Shown: positions 44,646-52,604 of the stretch, in pieces
Position numbering within the stretch: position 1 is the first letter of the stretch
Layout: each line of letters opens with the position of its first letter
Notes under the pieces: generated by a model
The model's input: only the letters and a program-made list of their open reading frames with translations
Databases searched by the model: none
What the model was told of the DNA's origin: nothing
Program-made: the position numbers and the translations under genes
Assembly: GCF_023073915.1 (NCBI RefSeq)
Contig: NZ_JADPKK010000022.1
Span: forward strand, 1,736,001 to 1,800,000
Source of the DNA: Bradyrhizobium sp. 149
GTDB lineage: Bacteria; Pseudomonadota; Alphaproteobacteria; Rhizobiales; Xanthobacteraceae
Length of the DNA: 64,000 nt
Reading direction: 5' to 3'

Positions 44646-45413
44646 CTATTTCGGCGTCTGCAGTACGACCCCGTAGCGGCCGTATATCCGATCGATCGTG
44701 CCGTCGTTTCGCAGCCGTTTAACCGCTCCATCGATGGTGTCGCGCAATGCATCATCCGGACGGACCATGCCGACCGCGACGTTCCAGTTGAGATCGGCTA
44801 TGGACTCGTCGCGATCCAGGATACGAAATGCCTTGTCCGGATGCGTCAGATTGAAATAACTCGCCGCAGTGGGGGTGACCGCAGCGGCATCGATCTCATG
44901 TTTTGACAAGGCATCGAGGCTGTCGCTCTCGAAGCCGAAAGTCGACGTCGGGACGTGTCGTTGACTGATGATCATGGCCGCGACGGATCCGACCTGTACC
45001 CCGACCTTGGTATGCTCATTGAGGCTCTGGAACGAGGCGAGCGCGCTGGATGAGGGGACGGCGAGCGCGACGCCCGTGCGATAATACGGTTTTGAGATTC
45101 TCAAGCGGGTTTCACCCTGCGCTACGCGGTCGGCGATGACGTCCAGAACAATGTCGCATCCGGCGCTCCGCATCTGATACTGGGTGATGATCCAGTCGAG
45201 ACGCAGCGAGACGCCGAGCTCGTGTGCCAGCGCCTCGCCCAATTCGATCTGAAAGCCGGGAGGATCGGCGGCCTTGCTTGCGAACGGAAGCGAGTTCGGA
45301 TGGGCACATAATCCGAGCACGCCGGACGCGCGGATCGCGTCCAGCGTTCGCCCCTGCGCAGGATTCAGCAGTGCGATCACGGCGCCGACCACAAGCGGGA
45401 GAACTGTCTTCAT
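44646..45413 (-). CDS. Periplasmic substrate-binding-like protein (XoxJ-like)
   Basis: 255-residue exported protein with a signal peptide (ending QGRT near 23) and a type 2 periplasmic-binding fold (LDAIRASGVLGLCAHPNSLPFASK, then PGFQIELGEALAHELGV and RISKPYYRTGVALAV). Its position in a PQQ dehydrogenase / cytochrome c gene set is that of MxaJ/XoxJ, thought to help load or activate the dehydrogenase. ATG 45413 was chosen for its GAGGA ribosome site and a proper signal peptide; an earlier ATG at 45434 is weaker. It could alternatively be an unrelated amino-acid binding protein. Confidence 0.78.
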   Translation of the reverse strand: MKTVLPLVVGAVIALLNPAQGRTLDAIRASGVLGLCAHPNSLPFASKAADPPGFQIELGEALAHELGVSLRLDWIITQYQMRSAGCDIVLDVIADRVAQGETRLRISKPYYRTGVALAVPSSSALASFQSLNEHTKVGVQVGSVAAMIISQRHVPTSTFGFESDSLDALSKHEIDAAAVTPTAASYFNLTHPDKAFRILDRDESIADLNWNVAVGMVRPDDALRDTIDGAVKRLRNDGTIDRIYGRYGVVLQTPK

Positions 45414-45447
45414 TCCGCGTCCTCGTATCGACATCGGCCTGGTCGAT

Positions 45448-45813
45448 TCAACCCTCGCGCGGCTTCAGGGCGCGGATATATTTGACGATCTGGTCGATCT
45501 GCGCGTCGGTGAAGGCCCCGCCGAATGCCGGCATCGCACCAGACTTGCCGTTCTTGATGCGGGTGTGCAGAAAGTCGTCGGCGCGCGGCGAATTCATCAG
45601 CTGTGGTCCCTTGCCGGCGGCCCGGCCGCCAGCGGAGTGACAAAAGCCGCAAGTCCCTGCGAATAACTGCTCGACGTCGAACGTCCCGTTGTCGGGTACA
45701 GGAGTGGCAGACTGCGCCTGAACCGGTGCGGCATACAGCAACGAGGCGCCCAGCACTGCCGATAGCAGCGCGGTGATCTTCTTCAAATGCAAGTTCAACG
45801 TATCCAGCTCCAT
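45448..45813 (-). CDS. Periplasmic cytochrome c, probable electron acceptor of the PQQ dehydrogenase
   Basis: About 121-residue c-type cytochrome. A signal peptide (ending VQAQ) precedes a single heme motif CGFCH and a distal Met candidate in GAMPAFGG, characteristic of class I cytochromes such as XoxG. It lies between the dehydrogenase and XoxJ-like genes on the same strand, so it likely takes electrons from the dehydrogenase. Start ambiguous: ATG 45813 or GTG 45840. Confidence 0.85.
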   Translation of the reverse strand: MELDTLNLHLKKITALLSAVLGASLLYAAPVQAQSATPVPDNGTFDVEQLFAGTCGFCHSAGGRAAGKGPQLMNSPRADDFLHTRIKNGKSGAMPAFGGAFTDAQIDQIVKYIRALKPREG

Positions 45814-45916
45814 ATCCTGAAGCGCCACGTCCCGAAGCACGAGTCCTGAAGCACACCCGGAAATTCCAATGCACGGGAAGCAAGCTTGCGCCTGCTCCCC
45901 GGCAATCTGCGATGAT

Positions 45917-47635
45917 TTATTTCAAGCTGAAGACGACGAGCGCCCCGTCATCACGCGGCATGCTCTTGTAGACGCCGCCGAAGTTTGGCGCGTATTCGTC
46001 CGCCAGCATGCCGCCAAAGCCAGCCGCCACGGCAATGTACTGCTTTCCATTGACGGAATAGCTGACGATGCCGCCCTGGTGGCCGGTGCCGTTGTTGTGA
46101 CTCCACAGCTCGGCCCCGGTTTCGGCATCATAAGCATGAAGGATGCCGCGGGAGTCGGGCACGAATACGAGATTGCCCGCAGTCGACAGCACGCTTCCGA
46201 GCGGCGGCTCGGGATAGCGAACCTCCCACTTCTTAGCGCCGGTGATGGGGTCGCGCGCGTCGAGATGTCCATAAATCTCTCCGCCCGGAGGGGGTACCAT
46301 CTTGAAATCAGCGCCGATGTTGAGCTGGACCTGGGGCGCTGTGACCGGCGTCGTCTTCTGGACGTCGAGCGTCATGCACCATTCCTGGCCGATCTTGTAG
46401 TACAGGCCGGTCTTCGGGTTGTAGGAGCCGGCGTTCCAGCTGACGCCGCCGCCAATGAAGGGGCACAGCGGCGGTTCGGTGACCTTCCCGGCGCTGAAGT
46501 CGCGACGGCCGATCAAGGCACCCGTCTTGGGATCGATATCCTTGACGAAATTGATGTTCTCAACGAGCCGCCAGACATTCTTCACGGCGAGATTGCGGTC
46601 ATAGACGAAGACGAAACCGCCCTTGTTCGGGTGAACCACGAACTTCTGACCGTCGCGTTCGAGCATCACAAACTCGCCGACCGCGCTGTCGAAGTCCCAG
46701 GCGTCGTGCGGCAATTCCTGATGATGGAATTTCAGCCTGCCGGTATCGACGTCGAGACCGATCACCGAACTCGTGTAGAGATTGTCGCCGGGACGCGCGC
46801 CTTGCGTTTTGTAATCGGCGCCCGACCAATCGTAAAGCGGCGCCGGGTTTGCGGTGCCCCACAGGATTGTGTTGGTCTCGGAATCGTAAGTGCCCGGCAT
46901 CCAGCCACCGCCACCGCCCGTGCGCCAGGAATCGTTTCCCCACGTCTTCATAGCCTCGTCCGTGCCGGCGACGGTCAAGAACTCCCACTTCTTCTTCCCG
47001 GTGGTGGCATCCAGGCCGAAGATCGGGCCGCGGCCCGGCCATTCACCGCCTTGCGCTCCGATGATCACCGTACCCTTCGCGTAAAGCGGTGCACCGGTGA
47101 AACCGACCGTGAGCTTCTGCGAGTCGATCAGCCTAGTTTCCCAGAGGACTTTCCCCGACTTCATATCCAGGCCCAGAACCCTGCCATCCATGGTGCCGAC
47201 GAAAACCTTGCCCTCGCCGAGCGCTACGCCGCGATTGTAAGGGGAATGGGTCTGACGGGAGATCAGGGCCTCGTCCAATTCCGGAAAATGGGACCAGATC
47301 ACCTCGCCTGTCGCGCCGTTGAGCGCAAAAACCCGGCTGTAAGAACCCGAGTAATAGAGCACGCCATCGGCCGCGAGGGGCATCGATTGCAGGCCGCGGG
47401 TCGAGCGTCCTGGAATATGGGTCCAGGCAACGTTCAGATTCCCGATATTGTTTGCATTGATCTGCGCCAGCGGGCTGTAGTGATAGGATTTGTATGAACC
47501 GTGATAGGTCAGCCAATCGTTCTGACCGCCGTTCTCGATCCGCGCAGTATCCACGGACTGGGCGAAGGCCGACGACACCATCAGCGTCGCGCCGGCAATA
47601 AGAGGTAGACCAGACTTACACCAACGTTCCTTCAT
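45917..47635 (-). CDS. PQQ-dependent methanol/alcohol-type dehydrogenase with lanthanide signature
   Basis: 572-residue periplasmic quinoprotein with a signal peptide (about 1-26) and an eight-bladed propeller. Metal ligands expected in MxaF/XoxF are visible: Glu198 (GAQGGEW), Asn263 (TANPAPLYDW) and catalytic Asp314, plus Asp316 two residues on (HDAWDFD). The Asp-x-Asp pattern marks lanthanide-using XoxF/ExaF enzymes; calcium enzymes have Ala there. The vicinal Cys-Cys that closes over PQQ in these enzymes is absent: the matching segment reads RQTHSPYNRG (about 127-136). A near-perfect GGGAGGAACGG ribosome site precedes ATG 47635. Function as an alcohol oxidase is inferred; the substrate is unknown. 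Confidence 0.9.
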   Translation of the reverse strand: MKERWCKSGLPLIAGATLMVSSAFAQSVDTARIENGGQNDWLTYHGSYKSYHYSPLAQINANNIGNLNVAWTHIPGRSTRGLQSMPLAADGVLYYSGSYSRVFALNGATGEVIWSHFPELDEALISRQTHSPYNRGVALGEGKVFVGTMDGRVLGLDMKSGKVLWETRLIDSQKLTVGFTGAPLYAKGTVIIGAQGGEWPGRGPIFGLDATTGKKKWEFLTVAGTDEAMKTWGNDSWRTGGGGGWMPGTYDSETNTILWGTANPAPLYDWSGADYKTQGARPGDNLYTSSVIGLDVDTGRLKFHHQELPHDAWDFDSAVGEFVMLERDGQKFVVHPNKGGFVFVYDRNLAVKNVWRLVENINFVKDIDPKTGALIGRRDFSAGKVTEPPLCPFIGGGVSWNAGSYNPKTGLYYKIGQEWCMTLDVQKTTPVTAPQVQLNIGADFKMVPPPGGEIYGHLDARDPITGAKKWEVRYPEPPLGSVLSTAGNLVFVPDSRGILHAYDAETGAELWSHNNGTGHQGGIVSYSVNGKQYIAVAAGFGGMLADEYAPNFGGVYKSMPRDDGALVVFSLK

Positions 47636-47967
47636 CCGTTCCTCCCGCTTTTATGTTTGTTGAACTTGCGTCTCACAGACGCCGCCGCGAGGGATGTTGC
47701 AGTCCGCTCTCTCTGTCGGTTCTTCTCCATCGCATGCGAGCCGCCAACGGCTCTCGATCTCTCTCGGCGGGAATCGCCAAAAGGTGCTACGTTCTCTGGA
47801 CTGGTTGCAGTTGCGCTTATCCTCGCTCCTGCAGCGTACGCCGGATGACGAGGAGCGCAAAGATGCAATACGCGCACGGCGCGAATTTGACGCGCGGCGC
47901 GGATTACAAACGTCAGTCGCGCTGACCTGCTGCGTGCGGACGCGGTAGCCAGGGCCTGAGGACGGAT
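47636..47967. other. Intergenic region upstream of the PQQ dehydrogenase
   Basis: 332 bases between the TRAP permease stop and the PQQ dehydrogenase start (both minus strand). It must contain the dehydrogenase promoter. Short frames do not give convincing proteins, and no strong hairpin, repeat or sigma-54 site was recognised. Confidence 0.5.
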
Positions 47968-49272
47968 TTATCCGTACAGCACCCTTGGCAGGATCGTGAC
48001 GATGCCGGGCCAGAGCGTCAGCAGCAGCACGAAGCCGACCATGATGAGGAGATACGGCATCGTGACGCGCGCGATGTAGCCGAGGCCGTCCTCGGTCAGG
48101 CCCTGGATGACGAACAGGTTGAAGCCGACCGGCGGCGTGATCTGCGCCATCTCGACGGCGAGCACGAGGAAGATGCCGAACCAGATCTCGTCGAAGCCCG
48201 CGCCCTTCACGATCGGCAGCACGATTGGCAACGTCATCACGATCATCGAGAAGCCGTCGAGAAAGCAGCCGAGGATCAGATAGAAGATAATCAACACCAC
48301 GATCAGCATGAAGGGCGACAAGCCGAGCCCCTTCACGAAGGCGGCGACTGCCTGTGGGATGCCGAGGAAGGCCGCGGCGTTGCCGAGGATCGAGGCGCCG
48401 AGCACGATCAGCGCGATCATCGAGCAGGTCACGACCGAGCCGATCAGCACGTCCCGGATCACCTGCTGCGACATCGAACCTTGCGCCCAGGCGACCAGCG
48501 CCGCGCCGAGCACGCCGACCGCGGCCGCCTCCGACGGCGTCGCCAGCCCGCCATACATCGAACCGAGCACACAGGCGATCAGGAACAGCGCCGGCGCGAG
48601 ATCCTTCAGCGCCGCAAAACGCTCACCCCACGGCACCTGCGAGAGTTTGGCTTCCGTTTCCGGCACCATGCCGGGGTTGAGGGTCGTGTGCAGCATGACC
48701 CATCCCATGAAGGTAGCGGCCAGCAGCAGCCCGGGCAGCACGCCCGCCGTGAACAGTTTCAGGATCGAAACGTCGCCCAGCACGCCATAGATGATCATGA
48801 TGTTCGACGGCGGAATCAGGAAGCCGAGCGTGCCGGCACCGGCGAGCGAGCCGATCGCGACGTCGCGGGAATAACCGCGGCGCAGCAGCTCATTCAGCGA
48901 CATGCGACCGATCACCTGCGTCGTCGCCGCCGATGAGCCGGATATCGCCGCGAAGATGGTGCAGCCGATCACGTTCACATGCAGAAGACGACCCGGCAGA
49001 AGCCCCGCCCAGGGCGCGAGCCCCTGGAACAACGAACGTGACAAGCGAGTGCGAAACAGCAGCTCACCCATCAGGATGAACAGCGGCAATGCCAGCAGCT
49101 CCTGCGTCGTCAAAATGTTCCAGGCGTATTGCGGCAGCAGCTTGTCGAGCGGGATCGAGCGGAACATCGCAAGCAGCAGCGTCGCGGTGAGCGCAAGCGT
49201 CAGGCCGATCCAGACCCCGCCCGCCAGAAGCGCGAACAGGATCACGAACAGGCTGACAACTTCGATGGTCAT
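47968..49272 (-). CDS. dctM: TRAP transporter large permease (DctM)
   Basis: 434-residue 12-segment membrane protein. The family pattern PLFILMGELLFRTRLSR, then GCTIFAAISGSSAATTQVIG, then GTLGFLIPPSNIMIIYG and NLFVIQGLTEDGLGYI are all typical of DctM. It forms a tripartite ATP-independent transporter with the next two genes. Spacing: 31 bases from dctQ. Confidence 0.95.
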   Translation of the reverse strand: MTIEVVSLFVILFALLAGGVWIGLTLALTATLLLAMFRSIPLDKLLPQYAWNILTTQELLALPLFILMGELLFRTRLSRSLFQGLAPWAGLLPGRLLHVNVIGCTIFAAISGSSAATTQVIGRMSLNELLRRGYSRDVAIGSLAGAGTLGFLIPPSNIMIIYGVLGDVSILKLFTAGVLPGLLLAATFMGWVMLHTTLNPGMVPETEAKLSQVPWGERFAALKDLAPALFLIACVLGSMYGGLATPSEAAAVGVLGAALVAWAQGSMSQQVIRDVLIGSVVTCSMIALIVLGASILGNAAAFLGIPQAVAAFVKGLGLSPFMLIVVLIIFYLILGCFLDGFSMIVMTLPIVLPIVKGAGFDEIWFGIFLVLAVEMAQITPPVGFNLFVIQGLTEDGLGYIARVTMPYLLIMVGFVLLLTLWPGIVTILPRVLYG

Positions 49273-49303
49273 GCGATCTTGAATCCGTTTGCGAGCAAGG
49301 CGG

Positions 49304-49897
49304 TCATTCGACGGGCGAGGCCTTCATGCGATGATCCTCCAGCGGCAGGCCGAGCACGGCCTGGATCGCACGCGCAAGGAACTGGAGCGTCAGCAGCAGC
49401 ATGCCGAAGGTGACGACGGCCTGCGGAAACCACAGCGGGGTGTCGCTTGAGGTCGAAACCTGTCCGCGCACATAGGCGCCGAAGGCGAACTTCGCCATCG
49501 ACGATGTCAGGAAGACCATGAAGGCGAAGCCTGCGGCGGCCGACAAGATTTCGATCGCGCGCTGAAAGGGGGCCGGTACGTTCTTCAGGAGCAGCACGAC
49601 ACGGATATGGCCGCCGACGCGCAGGGTCATGGCGGCGCCGAAGGTGAAGGACGCCGCCATCAGATAGGAGGAATATTCCCACGCGATCGAGATTGTGGGC
49701 GGAAAGAACGGAAGGAAGTTCGAGAGGAAGCGTGTCACAACCTCGCACAACATCAGCAGCGTCAACATCAACAGGCAGCCGCCGCCGATCCAGCCGTCCA
49801 GCCGACCAAGCCGGTCGATGCCGTCAAGCAGGAGGCGCAGCGGCGCCGGCGCCGCTGCGTTGAGACTGTGCGGAGCCGCGGGCGAAACGCTGACCAT
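49304..49897 (-). CDS. dctQ: TRAP transporter small permease (DctQ)
   Basis: 197-residue membrane protein of four predicted helices (about 38-60, 75-95, 115-140, 155-180), with EVVTRFLSNFLPFFPPTISIAWEYSSYLMAASFTFGAAMTLRVGGHIRV, the DctQ pattern. Lies between dctP and dctM in the usual order. It assists dctM function in the membrane. Confidence 0.92.
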   Translation of the reverse strand: MVSVSPAAPHSLNAAAPAPLRLLLDGIDRLGRLDGWIGGGCLLMLTLLMLCEVVTRFLSNFLPFFPPTISIAWEYSSYLMAASFTFGAAMTLRVGGHIRVVLLLKNVPAPFQRAIEILSAAAGFAFMVFLTSSMAKFAFGAYVRGQVSTSSDTPLWFPQAVVTFGMLLLTLQFLARAIQAVLGLPLEDHRMKASPVE

Positions 49898-49905
49898 GAC
49901 CGGGC

Positions 49906-50904
49906 TCAGCGCTTCATTTCGGCGAGATAGGCCCGCACCGGCTTGTCGGCCGCCGGCACCCGCTTGAGGAACGCGTCGAGCTGCGGCGCGGTCTTGGCGC
50001 GAATGTCAGTGATCATGGCCTCCGAGACCGGCACCACCTCCATGCCGCCCTCTTTCAGCCGGTTGAGGCTGTCGACATCCGCTTTGAGCGAGTTTGCCCA
50101 GAAGCCGGGCTCCATCTTCTCGGCAACTGCGCTGACCTGTTGTTGCTGGTCGGCCGACAGTGCCTTCCAGGAATCGAGATTGACGGTGAGCATCTGCGAC
50201 GACCAGACGTGGTTGGTCGGGTAGATGTACTTCAAGAACTCCCAGAACTTGCCGTCGACGCCCGAGACCGCCGAGGTGGATACGCCGGAGACCGCGCCCG
50301 AGGCCAGCGCAGGGATGGTCTCGCCCCAGGGGATCATCACCGGTGCCATGCCGACCACGGCCAGCATGTCGACGGCGTTCTTGTCGGGGACGCGGATCTT
50401 GATGTTCTTCAACCCGTCGACATCGGCGACCCTGACCTTGAGGTGCAAATACTGCGTCGGCCACGGCACGATGTAGAGGATCTTCTGGTTGTTGCGCGCG
50501 GCGACCTTCTCGTATTCGGGCCGCACATATTTGTGCAGCACCTTGAGCTCGTCCATCGAGCCGCAGAGGAAAGGAATGCTCTCGACGCCCATGAAAGGTT
50601 CGTCGCCGACCTGCTGGATGTTGAGCACGTCGGCGAGCGGCACCAGGCCATCGCGCACGGCGCGCAGATGCTCGGGGCCCTTGAAGCCGAGTTGGCCACC
50701 GGCCTTCACGGTGATCGCAACCGAACCGCCGGTCTGCTTCTTCACTTCTTCCGCGAAAGCAAACGCGTTCTGGGTGTGGAAATTGCCGTCGGGCCATACC
50801 GTCGACATGTCCCAGCTCACCGTCGCCGCCCGCGCGCGGGTCGTGATGTGGCCGGCTGCGAGCAGCGTCGCTGCGCCCGCAGTAAAACTCCGTCGCGTGA
50901 TCAT
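49906..50904 (-). CDS. dctP: TRAP transporter substrate-binding protein (DctP)
   Basis: 332-residue periplasmic binding protein. The N-terminus ITRRSFTAGAATLLAAG resembles a Tat signal. The core ATVSWDMSTVWPDGNFHT, FAEEVKKQTGGSVAITV and GETIPALASGAVSGVSTSAV are family typical. Conserved Arg in KIRVPDK (about 166) is the expected carboxylate anchor. The ligand is unknown; the neighbouring hydantoinase genes suggest a small heterocyclic or amide acid, as inference. It follows hyuB with 39 bases. Confidence 0.93.
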   Translation of the reverse strand: MITRRSFTAGAATLLAAGHITTRARAATVSWDMSTVWPDGNFHTQNAFAFAEEVKKQTGGSVAITVKAGGQLGFKGPEHLRAVRDGLVPLADVLNIQQVGDEPFMGVESIPFLCGSMDELKVLHKYVRPEYEKVAARNNQKILYIVPWPTQYLHLKVRVADVDGLKNIKIRVPDKNAVDMLAVVGMAPVMIPWGETIPALASGAVSGVSTSAVSGVDGKFWEFLKYIYPTNHVWSSQMLTVNLDSWKALSADQQQQVSAVAEKMEPGFWANSLKADVDSLNRLKEGGMEVVPVSEAMITDIRAKTAPQLDAFLKRVPAADKPVRAYLAEMKR

Positions 50905-50943
50905 TGAGCCCCTCCGTTCGCTACGCGCACGACGCCTGAGGCG

Positions 50944-52602
50944 TCATCGCGTATACCCATACACTGCAACTGCGTTGTCGGCAGACACGAGGCCGCTTTC
51001 GATGTCGTCGTTGACGGCTGTCGGCGCGCGCTCCCGGGGATCGCCGATGCCGGCGCCGCCCGGCGTCAGCACCACCAGCCGATCGTCCGGCGGCACCTGC
51101 TGAAAGCCTTTTCCACGCAGCTTCTTGCCGGACTTCAGGCCGACATAGCCGGCCTCGCCGTTCTTGCCGCCATCGCGGCCGCGCGGCGGATGGTCGATGC
51201 GGTCGAACGCCGCCAGGATGTCGAACGGCGCATCGACGCCGCTGCCGACCTCGATGATCTGGCCAAGGCCGCCGCGGGTGCGCCCTGCCCCGCCGGAATC
51301 CGGGCGCAGCTCCTTGCGCCAGAAGATCAGCGGCGTCTGCGTCTCGGCGATCTCGACCGGCGTGCCGCGCACGCCACTGGGATAGGCGGTCGCCGACAGC
51401 CCGTCCTTCGCGAAGCGCGCGCCAGTGCCGCCATTGGAGGTCACCGCCATCGAGAATCCGTAATTGCCGCCGGCGCCCGAACGGGTCTGTCCGCGTACAT
51501 TGAGATTCCACAGGCACGAGGTGCCTTCCGCGGGCACGCGCTCGGGAATGATCTGGCGCAGGCAGCCGAACACGACGTCTGGCAGCATCTGACCGATGAT
51601 GTGGCGCGAGGCGACCGGCGCCGGCTTCGGCGCATTGAGGATCGCGCCTGGGGGAGCCGACACTGTCAGCGGCGAGAGCGAGCCGGCATTGTTCGGGATC
51701 TGCGAGGCGACGACGCAGCCGAGACCGAACACGGTGTAGGCGATGGTGTAGGACAGAGGCACGTTGATGCCGAACCTGGACGCGGCCGAGGTGCCGTCGA
51801 AATCGACGTGGATGCCTTCGTCCGAGATCGTCAGCGTGGCCGCCAGCGTGACCGGCGTATCATAGCCGTCGACCACCATGGTGTTGCGCCAGGTGCCCTT
51901 CGGCAGTTTGGCGATTTCGGCCAGCACGGCCTCGCGCGAGCGGTCGCAAATGTAGTCGCCGAGCGCATCGAGCGTGTCGATGCCGAATTCGGTCATCATT
52001 TCGACCAGGCGCTCGCAGCCGACGTCGTTGCAGCCGGCGAGCGAGTAGGTGTCACCCTCGGTGTCGATCGGTAGCCGCGTGTTGGTGCGGATCATCGCCA
52101 TCAACGTCTCGTTGACGACGCCCTGGTCGATCAGCTTCAGCATGGGGATGTAGAGCCCCTCCATGAACACGTCGGTGGCGTCGGGCCCGAAGCCGATGCC
52201 GCCGATATCCATGAGGTGGCTGGTGCAGGAAAACAGCGCGACCGGCTTGCCGTCCTTGAAGCAGGGCGTGGTGACGACGAAATCGTTGAGATGGCCAGTG
52301 CCCATCCAGGGATCGTTGGTGATGTAGGCGTCGCCCTCCTTCATCGTCTCGATCGGAAAGTGGGCGATGAAGTGCTTGACCGATTCCGCCATCGAGTTGA
52401 CGTGGCCGGGCGTGCCGGTCACCGCCTGCGCCAGCATCCGCCCCTTGAGGTCGAACACGCCGGCGGAGAGGTCGCCGCATTCGCGCACGATCGGGCTGAA
52501 GGCGGTGCGGAGCAGCACCTGCGCCTGCTCCTCGACCACGGCGATCAGCCGGTGCCACATGATCTGAAGGTCGATCAGGCTCGCGCCGCTTGCCTTGCTC
52601 AT
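50944..52602 (-). CDS. hyuB: Hydantoinase/oxoprolinase subunit B
   Basis: 552-residue HyuB-type protein, subunit of ATP-dependent N-methylhydantoinase or 5-oxoprolinase complexes. Typical segments: RTAFSPIVRECGDLSAGVFD, then YITNDPWMGTGHLNDFVVTTPCF, then GQMLPDVVFGCLRQIIPERVPAEGTS. The full length fits the family. It lies 2 bases after hyuA. The true substrate (oxoproline, hydantoin, acetone-like) cannot be distinguished by sequence alone. Confidence 0.93.
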   Translation of the reverse strand: MSKASGASLIDLQIMWHRLIAVVEEQAQVLLRTAFSPIVRECGDLSAGVFDLKGRMLAQAVTGTPGHVNSMAESVKHFIAHFPIETMKEGDAYITNDPWMGTGHLNDFVVTTPCFKDGKPVALFSCTSHLMDIGGIGFGPDATDVFMEGLYIPMLKLIDQGVVNETLMAMIRTNTRLPIDTEGDTYSLAGCNDVGCERLVEMMTEFGIDTLDALGDYICDRSREAVLAEIAKLPKGTWRNTMVVDGYDTPVTLAATLTISDEGIHVDFDGTSAASRFGINVPLSYTIAYTVFGLGCVVASQIPNNAGSLSPLTVSAPPGAILNAPKPAPVASRHIIGQMLPDVVFGCLRQIIPERVPAEGTSCLWNLNVRGQTRSGAGGNYGFSMAVTSNGGTGARFAKDGLSATAYPSGVRGTPVEIAETQTPLIFWRKELRPDSGGAGRTRGGLGQIIEVGSGVDAPFDILAAFDRIDHPPRGRDGGKNGEAGYVGLKSGKKLRGKGFQQVPPDDRLVVLTPGGAGIGDPRERAPTAVNDDIESGLVSADNAVAVYGYTR

Positions 52603-52604
52603 GA

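Noticed and set aside
47657..47848. 63-codon frame upstream of the PQQ dehydrogenase
   Set aside because: No clear ribosome site and no family; lies in the promoter region of the dehydrogenase.
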